Source: an alpha proteobacterium BAL199
GTDB taxonomy: Bacteria > Pseudomonadota > Alphaproteobacteria > Thalassobaculales > Thalassobaculaceae
NCBI GenBank assembly: GCA_000171835.1
Contig: ABHC01000010.1
Coordinates: 1-64,000 of the forward strand
DNA length: 64,000 nucleotides
Direction: 5' to 3'
Shown here: positions 16,757 through 25,672 of the stretch, piece after piece
How positions within the stretch are numbered: position 1 is the first letter of the stretch
How the letters are laid out: every line of letters starts with the position of its first letter
Made by a program: the position numbers and the translations under genes
Notes under the pieces: model-generated
Told to the model about the DNA's origin: nothing
The model's input: the letters and a program-made list of their open reading frames with translations, nothing else
The model's database searches: none

Positions 16757-19700
16757 CTACTCCGCCGCAGCGGCCCTGCCCGATCCCGACTGCCGGCTGA
16801 CCAACCGCGCGTACAGCCCTCCCTTGGCCAGCAACTCGTCGTGCCGCCCGATCTCGATCACCCGGCCGTGCTCCAGCACCACGATCCGGTCGGCCTCACG
16901 CACCGTCGACAGCCGATGGGCGATGACCACCGTCGTCCGACCCTGCTGCAGCCGTTCCAGCGCGCCGCGCACCAGCCGCTCGTTCACCGCGTCGAGATGC
17001 GAGGTCGCCTCGTCGAGGATCAGCAACGGCGCATCCTTCAGGAAGGCCCGGGCGATTGCCACCCGTTGCCGCTGACCGCCGGACAGGCTGGCTCCGCGCT
17101 CGCCGACCCGGGTCGCCAGGCCATCCGGCAGACTGTCGACCAGATCGCCGAGCGCCGCATGATCGACGGCGGCCCGCAACTCGGCATCGCTGGCATGCGG
17201 CTTGGCCATCCGGACGTTGGCCTCCAGCGTGTCGTTGAACAGGTAGGTGTCCTGGGCCACCAGGGCGACCCGGTCCAGCACCTGCTCCAGCCGGTGGGCC
17301 CGCAGGTCGAGGCCGTCGAGCAGGACGCGCCCGGACTCGGGATCCCAGAATCGCATCAGCATCTGCGCGGTGGTGGTCTTGCCGGCGCCGGATGGGCCGA
17401 CCAGCGCCACGGTCTGGCCTGGCTCGACCGCGAACGTCACACCGTCGAGCGCCGGCCGGTCGGTTCCGGGGTAGCGGAAGCGGACATCCTCCACCGACAG
17501 CGCGACACCGCCGGCCGGCCGAGCGGTCGTGACACCCGGGCCGTCCTGGACCACCGGGACCTCGACCTCGACCGCGTGGATCCGCCGGGTAGCGCCAAGC
17601 GTATCGGCAAGCTGCCGACCGATCTGCGCGATCTCCGACACCGGCAGGAATGCCGCCAGTGCCAGCAGGGTCAGCAGCGGCAGCAAGCCGGGATCGATGG
17701 CACCTGCCGCGGCGCGCGACGCTCCGGTCACAACGATCGCCAGACCGCCAAGGCCGGTCAAGACTTCCAGCAGGCTCTGCTGGGCGGTCAACTCCCGGAA
17801 GAACGGCATACGGTGCCCAACGTGGGCATCGGTCAGCCGATCAAGATCATCGCCACGCGCCGCCTCCTGGCGGTTGGCGACGATCTCGCCAAGACCCTGA
17901 ACCGAATCCACCGCATGGGCGGCCAGTTCGCCGGACGCTTCGCGCGCCTTGGAGCCAAGGCTGTCGACCCGGCCGCGCATCAGCCACGGGCACAAGCCGA
18001 CCGCCAGCAGGAACGGGGTCAAAGCGACCGCCAGCCAGACATCGGCCCAGCCCAGCGTCGCCAGCACCGCCGCCGGCACCAGCACCGCTACGAACGCCGG
18101 CGCCACGGTGTGGGCGAAGAAGTACTCGACCAGTTCCACGTCCTGGGTGGCGATGCCCATCAGGTCGCCGGTGCGCCGCCGCACCAGATAGGCCGGCGCC
18201 AGCTTGTCGAGCTTGTCGAACAACGCGATCCGCATCTCCGCCAGCAGCCGGAACGCCACGTCATGGGCCAACCAGGATTCCGCCCAATGCAGGATGCCGG
18301 CCAACGGCGCCGTCACGAACAGCCAGGGCAGCAGCGGCTCGAACGGCCGCCCTTCCTTCAGGGCCAGGACGATCAGCGCGCTGATCACCCCGACACCGAT
18401 GAACGCGATCACCCGCGTCACCCCGAACAGGAAGGTCAGGGTCATCCGTCCTTTCCAGGGGACGATCATCGCCATCAGCATGGCGACCAGCCGCATCCAG
18501 CCGAGGCCCTCGGCCGCGACGATCCCCTCGGTCGGCCCGCCCAGCACGTCGTAGCGCCGGGTCGACGCAGCCGCTTCGGTAGCCGCCGCAACAGGCGCCT
18601 CATCCAGATCGCCATCGCCAGCCGCGCGTTCGGAGTCGCGGACCTGCGCCGCCATCAGGGAGGCGTAGACCCCGCCCTTGGCCAGCAGTTCGCGATGCGG
18701 CCCTTCCTCTGCTACCCGACCGTCGTCGAGCACCAGGATGCGGTCGCAGTCGATCACGCTGGACAGCCGGTGCGCCAGGATCAGCGTGGTGCGCCCCTGC
18801 ATCAACCGATCGAGGGCCGCCTGGATGGTCGCCTCGTTCTCGGCATCGACCGCCGACAATGCCTCGTCCAGCACCAGGATCGGCGCGTCGCGCAGGATCG
18901 CCCTGGCGATTGCCACCCGCTGGCGCTGGCCACCCGACAACTTGATGCCCTTCTCGCCGACCGGGGTGTCGTAGCCCTGCGGCAGACCGCTTACGAAGCC
19001 GTGGATGTTGGCAGCCAGCGCCGCCTCGATCACCTCAGCCTCGGTCGCATCCGGCCGGCCCAGGCGGATGTTCTCGCCGATCGTGCCGTGGAATAGGAAG
19101 GCGTCCTGCTGGACTACCGCGATGCGCGAGCGGATCGCCTCGAACGGCAGGCTGCGCAGATCCTCGCCGCCGATCCGCACGGTGCCGGCCTCGGGGTCGT
19201 AGAACCGCAGCAGCAGCCGCACGATCGATGACTTGCCGACGCCGGACGGGCCGACCACGCCAATCCGCCCGCCCGGTCGCACCGCAAAGCTCAGATCTTC
19301 ATGAGTGACCCGCCGGCTGCCCGGATAGGCGAAGCGGACGCCTTCGAAGGCGATGCTCGGCTCCAACTCCGGCACGGCGCGCGCGGGCGCGTCGACCACC
19401 GGCGGCTGGGCGTCGAGCAACCGGTACAGCCCCTGGGCGGCCGACAGGCCGACCATCCCCTGGTGCAGCACGGTGCGCAGGTCGCGCATCGGCCGGAAGA
19501 TCTCCACGCCCATCATCAGGATGACCAGCAGTGCCGACAGTTCCATGGCGCCGGCCTCGACCCGCCACGCGCCGAGCGCGAGGGCAGCGGCGGCAGCGAT
19601 GGCGATCGAGGCGTCGGTGATGCCGCGCGCCGCGGTGTTGGTGCCAAGCACCCACATGGTGGTGCGGAACAGCTCGCGCGCCTTGTCAGCCAACATGCTC

Positions 19701-20353
19701 GCCCGGTCGCCGGACTGCCCGAATGCCTTCAGGGTGGCGAGGCCCTGGATCGAATCGAGCAACTCGGCGGCAAACGCGGCGTAGGCGCGCTGCCGGGCTT
19801 TGGAGTTCGCGGTGTCGCGCTTGTGCCACATCGCGGGCGCCAGCAGGGCGACCAGCGCAAAGCCGAGCAGCACCGCCGCCACCGGCAGGTCGAGCCAGGC
19901 GACGAAGGCGAAAATCAGGATCGGGGTCAGCACCGCCACCAGCAGCTGCGGCAGGTACTGGCCAAAATAGGTCTCCAGTTGCTCCACCCCGTCGATCAGC
20001 GCCAGGGTCAGGTCGCCGGACCGCTCGCTGCCGACATAGGCCGGGCCGAGCGCGGTCAGCCGCTCGAACAGCGCGCGCCGCAGGTGCTTCTGCACGATCG
20101 CCGCGGTCTCGTGGGCGATCATGGTGCGCCACTGTTCAAACACGCCACGCAGCACCATCACGACGGCAACACCCGCTGCTGCCGACAGCAGGTCCGTCAG
20201 GCTGTCGCCGGCGAACACCCGGGCGATCAACCAGCCGAGCAGCGCCAACCTCGCGACGCCGAGGCCGACGGCGACCAGCCCGACCAGAACCGCCCAGACG
20301 ATCCGCCCGCGAACACCTTCGGTGAAGGCCCAAAGACGAGGTTCGAAATGCAT
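16757..20353 (-). CDS. Tandem (full-length) ABC exporter, CydDC-like arrangement
   Basis: A single 1198-residue polypeptide with two complete halves, each a six-helix transmembrane domain followed by an ATPase. Half one has GPSGVGKSS near residue 370, LSGGQRQRVAIARAI and LVLDEALSAVD. Half two has GPSGAGKTTTAQ near residue 984, LSGGQRQRVAIARAF and LLILDEATSHLD. Both sites look catalytically complete. The layout recalls fused CydD-CydC thiol exporters and double multidrug exporters, but no cytochrome bd genes are nearby. The ATG at 20353 has GGAG 8 nt upstream and is preferred to a GTG at 20362. It is divergent from a LysR regulator, which probably controls it. Confidence 0.88.
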   Translation of the reverse strand: MHFEPRLWAFTEGVRGRIVWAVLVGLVAVGLGVARLALLGWLIARVFAGDSLTDLLSAAAGVAVVMVLRGVFEQWRTMIAHETAAIVQKHLRRALFERLTALGPAYVGSERSGDLTLALIDGVEQLETYFGQYLPQLLVAVLTPILIFAFVAWLDLPVAAVLLGFALVALLAPAMWHKRDTANSKARQRAYAAFAAELLDSIQGLATLKAFGQSGDRASMLADKARELFRTTMWVLGTNTAARGITDASIAIAAAAALALGAWRVEAGAMELSALLVILMMGVEIFRPMRDLRTVLHQGMVGLSAAQGLYRLLDAQPPVVDAPARAVPELEPSIAFEGVRFAYPGSRRVTHEDLSFAVRPGGRIGVVGPSGVGKSSIVRLLLRFYDPEAGTVRIGGEDLRSLPFEAIRSRIAVVQQDAFLFHGTIGENIRLGRPDATEAEVIEAALAANIHGFVSGLPQGYDTPVGEKGIKLSGGQRQRVAIARAILRDAPILVLDEALSAVDAENEATIQAALDRLMQGRTTLILAHRLSSVIDCDRILVLDDGRVAEEGPHRELLAKGGVYASLMAAQVRDSERAAGDGDLDEAPVAAATEAAASTRRYDVLGGPTEGIVAAEGLGWMRLVAMLMAMIVPWKGRMTLTFLFGVTRVIAFIGVGVISALIVLALKEGRPFEPLLPWLFVTAPLAGILHWAESWLAHDVAFRLLAEMRIALFDKLDKLAPAYLVRRRTGDLMGIATQDVELVEYFFAHTVAPAFVAVLVPAAVLATLGWADVWLAVALTPFLLAVGLCPWLMRGRVDSLGSKAREASGELAAHAVDSVQGLGEIVANRQEAARGDDLDRLTDAHVGHRMPFFRELTAQQSLLEVLTGLGGLAIVVTGASRAAAGAIDPGLLPLLTLLALAAFLPVSEIAQIGRQLADTLGATRRIHAVEVEVPVVQDGPGVTTARPAGGVALSVEDVRFRYPGTDRPALDGVTFAVEPGQTVALVGPSGAGKTTTAQMLMRFWDPESGRVLLDGLDLRAHRLEQVLDRVALVAQDTYLFNDTLEANVRMAKPHASDAELRAAVDHAALGDLVDSLPDGLATRVGERGASLSGGQRQRVAIARAFLKDAPLLILDEATSHLDAVNERLVRGALERLQQGRTTVVIAHRLSTVREADRIVVLEHGRVIEIGRHDELLAKGGLYARLVSRQSGSGRAAAAE

Positions 20354-20435
20354 ACCCGCCACTCCAGCGTTCCAATGATTGAAAGCACCCTACGTCGAAC
20401 GCTTTCGTTCGTCCGTGGACAATACCGAAGATCAG

Positions 20436-20453
20436 CCGTACAAAAACGTACGG
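20436..20453. promoter_or_regulatory. Dyad CCGTAC-N6-GTACGG between the ABC exporter and lysR
   Basis: An interrupted inverted repeat lies in the 134-bp divergent gap, 35 bp before the LysR start and 83 bp before the exporter start. The position suits a LysR-type regulator acting on both genes. The dyad is an observation; binding is inferred. Confidence 0.45.
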
Positions 20454-20487
20454 ATGATCCGTCAACGACAGCAACTAGTGTAGTTCC

Positions 20488-21417
20488 ATGATCGGTGATT
20501 GGGACAACCTGCGGACCTTCCTGGCGCTGGCCGAGGAAGGCAGCCTGACGGCGGCGGCAAAACGGCTGCGCGTCAGCCATCCGACCATCGCCCGCCGGAT
20601 CAAGACGCTTGAGGAGGAGTTGGGGACCCGGCTGTTCGACCGGCTGCCCGATCGCTTCCAGCCGACCGAACCGGCATTGGAACTGCTGCACGATGTCAAG
20701 GAGATGGAGCGCGCCTCGCAGTCCATCGACCGCCGAAGCGCCGGGCTGTCCGGCTCGCACCTCGGTACGGTGCGGATCTCGGTCGACGAAATCACCGCCG
20801 ACTTCCTCGGCCGGCATCTCGCCGCAATGCGCGCCAACCATCAGTGCATCGAGTTCGAAATCGTCGTCGCCCATATCTCGGCCAACCTGTCGCGCCGCGA
20901 AGCCGACCTGCTGGTGCGCTCACGGGTCCCGGACCTTGCCAGTCTGGTCGGCCGCAAGCTCGGTGCCTTTGCCTACGCCGTTTACGGTACCGCGGAGTTT
21001 GCCGCCGGCTGCGACGGTTCGACCATCGCGCTGAAAGAGCTTCCCTGGGTCGGCTTCGACGACGAGCACCAGTACATGCCCGGCCAGGCTTGGCAGACCA
21101 CGTTGCTCGGCAACCGACGCCCGGCAGTGCGCACCAACAACGGCATCGTGCTGGCCAATGCCGTCCGCGGCGGTAATGGCGTCGGGATCTTGCCCTGCTT
21201 CCTCGGTGACGCCGACCCGCTGTTGAGTCGGATCACGCCGATCCTGGACGAAGCCCGCGCCGAGCAGTGGCTGCTGGTGCATTCCGACCTGCGCCATGTG
21301 CCGCGCGTGCGGATCGTCATCGACGTGCTGGTGGACCTGTTCCGCCGCAGCCGGGCGGAGATCGAGGGCGAGACGGTCCCCGTGCCACTCCGCGAGGTAC
21401 CTCGCCTCACCGCCTAG
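20488..21417 (+). CDS. LysR-family transcriptional regulator
   Basis: A 309-residue regulator. The N-terminal winged helix is MIGDWDNLRTFLALAEEGSLTAAAKRLRVSHPTIARRIKTLEEELGTRLFDR, with the classic A-x-L-x-V-S-x-x-x-I-x-x-I-x-x-LE pattern. A linker helix and a periplasmic-binding-protein-like effector domain (residues about 90-300) follow. It belongs to the group resembling amino-acid or AmpR-type regulators in general shape, but the effector cannot be deduced. Divergent orientation to the tandem ABC exporter and an intervening dyad suggest that exporter is its target. Confidence 0.93.
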   Translation: MIGDWDNLRTFLALAEEGSLTAAAKRLRVSHPTIARRIKTLEEELGTRLFDRLPDRFQPTEPALELLHDVKEMERASQSIDRRSAGLSGSHLGTVRISVDEITADFLGRHLAAMRANHQCIEFEIVVAHISANLSRREADLLVRSRVPDLASLVGRKLGAFAYAVYGTAEFAAGCDGSTIALKELPWVGFDDEHQYMPGQAWQTTLLGNRRPAVRTNNGIVLANAVRGGNGVGILPCFLGDADPLLSRITPILDEARAEQWLLVHSDLRHVPRVRIVIDVLVDLFRRSRAEIEGETVPVPLREVPRLTA

Positions 21418-21434
21418 GTCATCACGACATCATT

Positions 21435-21470
21435 CACGGACGGCATCTTGTCCGACACCGGACAGCCGTG
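21435..21470. terminator. Hairpin after lysR
   Basis: TGTCCG (21449-21454) pairs with CGGACA (21459-21464) around an ACAC loop, within looser outer arms CACGG (21435-21439) and CCGTG (21466-21470). It follows the LysR stop at 21417. There is no T-tract, so it could equally be a structure in the leader of the next gene. Confidence 0.35.
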
Positions 21471-21514
21471 CCTATGATCCCTGCCGTCCGACCACGCGCC
21501 CAGGAGACTGCGCG

Positions 21515-22000
21515 ATGACCAACGTGACCGAGTTCACCGCCGAAGGCGGCTGCACCTGCCGGGCGGTACGATACCGCCTGACCAGCAAGCCGATGTTCGT
21601 GCACTGCTGCCACTGCAGCTGGTGCCAGCGCGAAACCGGGACAGCCTTCGCCCTGAACGCCATGATCGAGGCTGATCGAGTTGAGCTTCTGAGCGGTGCG
21701 CCCGAGGCGGTGAACACGCCGTCGAACAGCGGCAAGGGCCAGAAGATCAGCCGCTGTCCGACCTGCCGGGTCGCGGTGTGGAGCAACTATGCCGGCGCTG
21801 GCGACGCGGTGCGGTTCGTGCGGGTCGGCACGCTCGACCAGCCGAGTCGCCTGCCGCCCGACGTGCACATCTTCACCTCGACCAAGCAGCCCTGGGTGGC
21901 GCTGCCTGTCGGCACGCCGGCCTTCGAGGAATTCTACCGGCGCAGCGAGGTGTGGCCGGCCGAAAGCTTGGCCCGGCGCGAAGCCCTGCTCAACCGCTGA
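21515..22000 (+). CDS. GFA-family (CENP-V/GFA fold) zinc protein
   Basis: A 161-residue cytoplasmic protein of the glutathione-dependent formaldehyde-activating enzyme-like family. Zinc ligands are visible in three groups: GGCTCRAVRY at residues 11-20, HCCHCSWCQRETG at about 31-43, and CPTC at about 80-83. The ending FTSTKQPWVALPVGTPAFEEFY is typical. Most members are not formaldehyde enzymes and their reaction is unknown. The ATG at 21515 has GGAG at 21502-21505. It stands alone, between lysR and the convergent MFS gene. Confidence 0.87.
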   Translation: MTNVTEFTAEGGCTCRAVRYRLTSKPMFVHCCHCSWCQRETGTAFALNAMIEADRVELLSGAPEAVNTPSNSGKGQKISRCPTCRVAVWSNYAGAGDAVRFVRVGTLDQPSRLPPDVHIFTSTKQPWVALPVGTPAFEEFYRRSEVWPAESLARREALLNR

Positions 22001-22009
22001 ACCTGACGG

Positions 22010-23257
22010 CTACGAGACCGGGGCCGAGCCGGTTTCGCCACCGCCGGAGAACAACCGCAGCAGGATCACGATACTGACTACGATATAGGCGGCACACGCC
22101 AGCGCCAGCGCTTCCATCGGGATCCCGAGATCGAGCAACAGGCCCAGCAGAGCTGGTGACAACGCGCTCGCCACCACCGAGCAGGCCGTAACCAGGGCAC
22201 GGATCGCTCCGAGATGGCGTACCCCGTACAGCTCCGCCCACAGGGTGCCGAGCAGCGTCGCACTGACCCCAGCCGTAGCCCCGGCCGACATGAGGAAGAG
22301 ATATCCCGACCAGATCGGATCGAACGTCGCCAGGACCAACAGCCCGAGTCCGAGCGGTGCAAGATAAAACCGAGCGGTGCGCCGGGCCCCGACCCGATCG
22401 ATCACCGGCCCCGCGATCAAAGCGGTACTGACCTGACAGATTGCATAGCCGACATACCCGGCCGCGAAGGCTCCGAGGTCCCAGCCCTTGACCTCGGCAA
22501 GGTGCACTTGGTGGAACAGAATGCCGGTGACGATGAAGGACGGCGCCATCACCGCAATCAGAACGTGGCGGAACATCGGATCGCGTGCCACCTCGCCCCG
22601 GGTCCATTGCCGCTCGGCGTCGGCGTCCCCGGTCGACGACGTGCGTGCCAGAAAGGCTGCGTGCCGCCGGCCGTGGCTTGCCAGCAGCAGCAGCGCGACC
22701 GGCAGGATCAGGACGGCGGCAATCACCGCGGCGCCGCCGTAGGACTGACGCCAACCGAACGCGGCAATCGCCGCAACCGCCACGATCGGCCACAGCGCCT
22801 CGCCCGCGGGAAAGCCGAGGGTTGCCAGGCTGACCGCCTTGCCGCGTACCGCCGGTTCCGCGTAGCGAGCGGTTGCGGTCACCGCGGTGTGCGAGGCCAG
22901 GCCCTGGCCGAAGAAGCGCAGTAGAAAGATCCCGATACCGAGCGTCAGCGGGCCGACGGCCGAAGCCGCAACCATCGAGGCGAGGCCGATACCGAACAGA
23001 ACCACCGCCGCGAACAGCCGAAGATCAACCCGATCAATCAGTCCACCGGCCCAGATCAGCAGAAAGCCGCTGGCCAGAGTGGCTATCGAGTAAATCGCGC
23101 CGAAGCCGGCGTGACTCATTCCGAAATCGTCACGGAACTGCTGCGAGAACAACGAGATGAAATAGGTCTGCCCGGCGCTCGACGCAAAGGCCATCAGGAA
23201 CCCGAACGCCAGCAACCGCCAGTCTGCGCGCAGGGCTGCGAGACCTGGATAATTCAT
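22010..23257 (-). CDS. MFS transporter
   Basis: A 415-residue inner-membrane permease with 12 predicted helices. The TM2-3 region AGGLIDRVDLR fits the major facilitator G-x-x-x-D/R pattern, and GPVIDRVGARRTARF is the corresponding loop of the second half. It is the last gene of a three-gene minus-strand operon: its ATG at 23257 overlaps the cyclase stop as ATGA. Gene context (a Rieske oxygenase first) suggests uptake or efflux of an aromatic or organic-acid substrate. This is inference only. Confidence 0.88.
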   Translation of the reverse strand: MNYPGLAALRADWRLLAFGFLMAFASSAGQTYFISLFSQQFRDDFGMSHAGFGAIYSIATLASGFLLIWAGGLIDRVDLRLFAAVVLFGIGLASMVAASAVGPLTLGIGIFLLRFFGQGLASHTAVTATARYAEPAVRGKAVSLATLGFPAGEALWPIVAVAAIAAFGWRQSYGGAAVIAAVLILPVALLLLASHGRRHAAFLARTSSTGDADAERQWTRGEVARDPMFRHVLIAVMAPSFIVTGILFHQVHLAEVKGWDLGAFAAGYVGYAICQVSTALIAGPVIDRVGARRTARFYLAPLGLGLLVLATFDPIWSGYLFLMSAGATAGVSATLLGTLWAELYGVRHLGAIRALVTACSVVASALSPALLGLLLDLGIPMEALALACAAYIVVSIVILLRLFSGGGETGSAPVS

Positions 23258-24543
23258 CGCTCACCCTCATCCACGATTGCCAGCAACTCGGGCGGGTTCT
23301 CCACCCCCGGCAGCGGCAACGATCCACGTTCAACGGTTGCCACCCTCGTGCCGGCCGCATCCAACACCGCGCGGCTGGCCAGTATGGCATCGCCGGTGAC
23401 CTTGCAGGCCTGCTCGATGCGCGACGCCAGATTGACCACGTCGCCGATCACCGTGAACTCGAGGCGATCCGCACTGCCGACATTGCCGACCAGGGCCGGG
23501 CCGATGTGCAGGCCGATCCGCTGTTCCAATACCGGCTGACGGCGCACCGCCCGCTCGGCATTCAACTCGGCAAGCGCCCGAACCATGCCGATCGACGCCC
23601 GGATCGCACGCGACGGTGCGTCGGCACGAATGCCGGTGGCTCCAAAGGTCGCGAGAATTCCGTCGCCCAGAAATTTGTCGACCGATCCACCCTCAGCGAA
23701 AATCGCAGCGGTCATTCGTGCCTGGTACTCCGCCAGCAGCTTCAGCGTCGCGTCCGGCCCGAGCGCCCGCGACATTGGGGTGAACCCGGCAAGGTCCGAC
23801 ACCAGAACCACGATGTTGCGCACCCGCCCCCCGGGCCGCATGAAGTCGGCGTTCGCCTCGGCGATCCGCTGAGCGACATCGGGCGAGAAGTAGCGGCGCA
23901 ACTGGCTGTTGGCCTGCTCCAGCGCCACCGCCCGGCGCACCGTCTGGCGGGCGACCCACGCCACCAGGGCAATGCTCAGCCCGGTCACCGTCGTGAGCCC
24001 AAGGGAGTGGGCCACCTTCCCTAGGTGCACGTCCTGGTCCATCACGTGCTCTTGCCAGGTGGCTTGGGTGGCAAGGATGGTGCGCGGGTCATCCAGCGCA
24101 AGCGCCAGCAGGAACAGCTGATAGGCCAGCGTCAGGCCGGTAACCATCAGCGGGTACCGCGGTCGCAAGGTCAGCGCGCTGAGCGCACACACCACCAACG
24201 CCGCCGACAATCCGGTCTTTATCACATAGGCAGCCGGAACCCGGTCGATGCCGGCTGCCTGCCATTCCAGCAGCGGGGACGGGGCGATGGTCACGAACGC
24301 CACCATCACGGTGGCGAACCCGATCAATTCCAGTGCCCGACGCCGGGTCAGCAACAACAGCAGCGCGGCATTGATGGCTGCGGCGAACACGCCGGTGCCA
24401 AGCACAAAGGCCTTCCCGACCTCGCCGGTGATAAAGACCGCGCCGCCGATCCCCCAGACCAAGGTGGCGCCGATCATCGCGAACAGGAACCAACGCAGCC
24501 CCTGCACTTCGCGTTCGCGCAGCAGGGCGGCCGGATCGTCCAT
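23254..24543 (-). CDS. Membrane-bound class III adenylate cyclase
   Basis: A 429-residue protein. Residues about 20-205 contain roughly six hydrophobic helices. Residues about 240-400 form a class III cyclase catalytic domain with VLVSDLAGFTPMSR and DKFLGDGILATFG (the two metal aspartates; the lysine is one expected for adenine recognition). VIGDVVNLASRIEQACK supplies the transition-state Asn and Arg. All residues needed for cAMP synthesis appear present. The ATG at 24543 shares one base with the Rieske-gene stop (TGATG), and the 3' end overlaps the MFS start, so all three genes are coupled. A frame open to 24642 overlaps the upstream gene and is not needed. Confidence 0.88.
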   Translation of the reverse strand: MDDPAALLREREVQGLRWFLFAMIGATLVWGIGGAVFITGEVGKAFVLGTGVFAAAINAALLLLLTRRRALELIGFATVMVAFVTIAPSPLLEWQAAGIDRVPAAYVIKTGLSAALVVCALSALTLRPRYPLMVTGLTLAYQLFLLALALDDPRTILATQATWQEHVMDQDVHLGKVAHSLGLTTVTGLSIALVAWVARQTVRRAVALEQANSQLRRYFSPDVAQRIAEANADFMRPGGRVRNIVVLVSDLAGFTPMSRALGPDATLKLLAEYQARMTAAIFAEGGSVDKFLGDGILATFGATGIRADAPSRAIRASIGMVRALAELNAERAVRRQPVLEQRIGLHIGPALVGNVGSADRLEFTVIGDVVNLASRIEQACKVTGDAILASRAVLDAAGTRVATVERGSLPLPGVENPPELLAIVDEGER

Positions 24544-25616
24544 CAGCTCCGCCAGCGCAGCGTGGTCTCGCGGACCGGGTTCTCGAACGGCGTGCCTTCG
24601 GACCGCCATGCGGCATAGGCCTTCTTGAGCCGGAAGTACCATTTAGCCTGGACGTCGGAATCGTTGATCAGCATGAGCGTCGGGTTGTGCACCAGGCCAC
24701 GCTGCTGACGGACCACAACGTCGCGATCCTGGGCCAGGAACCGCCGCACGAACGGCGCCAGCACCGGCTTCAGGATACTCAACCAGGGGATCGACCAGAA
24801 CATCAACTGATGGATCTCGGTGGTGGTCGCGTCGATTGGCGTAACCGCGGTCAGGCCGCACACCCGGTGCCGGCCGATCTCGATGTCCTCCACCCGGATT
24901 CCCGGAAGGTGAAACCGGATCTCGGTGGTCGGCGCTCCGCCCAACAACCGGTAGGCGGCGGAATTCGACGACGGCTGATGCCGCAGCATGGCGAATCCCA
25001 GATCTACCGGCCCGAACCGCTTGGCCTTCTCGTGGATCGATTTGCGCGACCGCCACCACCAGCTGGTGTGCACGAACGGACCGTGCGCCGGGTCCATCAA
25101 GCCAATGACCGCATGGTCGATGTGGCACGGAAAGCTCATGCGCTGCACCATGCCCGGACCACGATTGGTAACCTCGGGCAGCACCGGCGGCGACACTGCG
25201 GGTTCGGCCGTCGAGCGCGGGTCGGCCGGCATGTAGACCCAGATCGCACCGTGACGATCCACGACCGGGTAGGTCCGCACCCGGATCTTGTCGACATCCA
25301 TCGTCTGGTCGACGGTCAGCGACGGGATCGCGGTGCAGCGGCCATCGGTGGCGAAGCGCCAACCGTGGTAGCAGCATTCGACCTCGCCCTGGTCGAACCG
25401 GCCGTCGGACAACGGGATGCCACGGTGCGGGCAGATGTCGCGCATCGCGAACACCGCGCCGCTATCGTCGCGACCGAACAGCACCGGCTCGCCCAGAAGG
25501 GTCTTCGGTCGCAATGCGCCACGGCCCAGTTCAGCCGACGGTAAGGCGAAATACCAGATGTCGCGCAGGAACGAATCGTCGGTACGCGGGGTATCGGATC
25601 GGGGGGATTCTGACAT
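24543..25616 (-). CDS. Rieske [2Fe-2S] ring-hydroxylating oxygenase, alpha subunit-like
   Basis: A 357-residue oxygenase. The Rieske cluster motif is C-P-H, 16 residues, then C-C-Y-H (CPHRGIPLSDG ... ECCYHGW) at about residues 65-87. The catalytic-domain region includes HIDHAVIGLMDPAHGPFVH, which resembles the mononuclear iron-binding histidine stretch of non-heme oxygenases such as vanillate demethylase-type enzymes. It would hydroxylate or demethylate an aromatic or related compound using an external reductase, none of which is nearby. The ATG at 25616 is the first consistent start. It is the first gene of an operon with a cyclase and an MFS transporter. Confidence 0.88.
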   Translation of the reverse strand: MSESPRSDTPRTDDSFLRDIWYFALPSAELGRGALRPKTLLGEPVLFGRDDSGAVFAMRDICPHRGIPLSDGRFDQGEVECCYHGWRFATDGRCTAIPSLTVDQTMDVDKIRVRTYPVVDRHGAIWVYMPADPRSTAEPAVSPPVLPEVTNRGPGMVQRMSFPCHIDHAVIGLMDPAHGPFVHTSWWWRSRKSIHEKAKRFGPVDLGFAMLRHQPSSNSAAYRLLGGAPTTEIRFHLPGIRVEDIEIGRHRVCGLTAVTPIDATTTEIHQLMFWSIPWLSILKPVLAPFVRRFLAQDRDVVVRQQRGLVHNPTLMLINDSDVQAKWYFRLKKAYAAWRSEGTPFENPVRETTLRWRS

Positions 25617-25672
25617 GGCGCGGACAGTGCCATCGCCTCCGAACGGAGGCAACAAGCCGCTTCAGAGCGACG

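Noticed and set aside
16841-19096. 751-codon plus-strand frame opposite the tandem ABC exporter
   Set aside because: Arg/Gln/His-rich shadow of a GC-rich coding strand. The exporter's motifs are on the minus strand.
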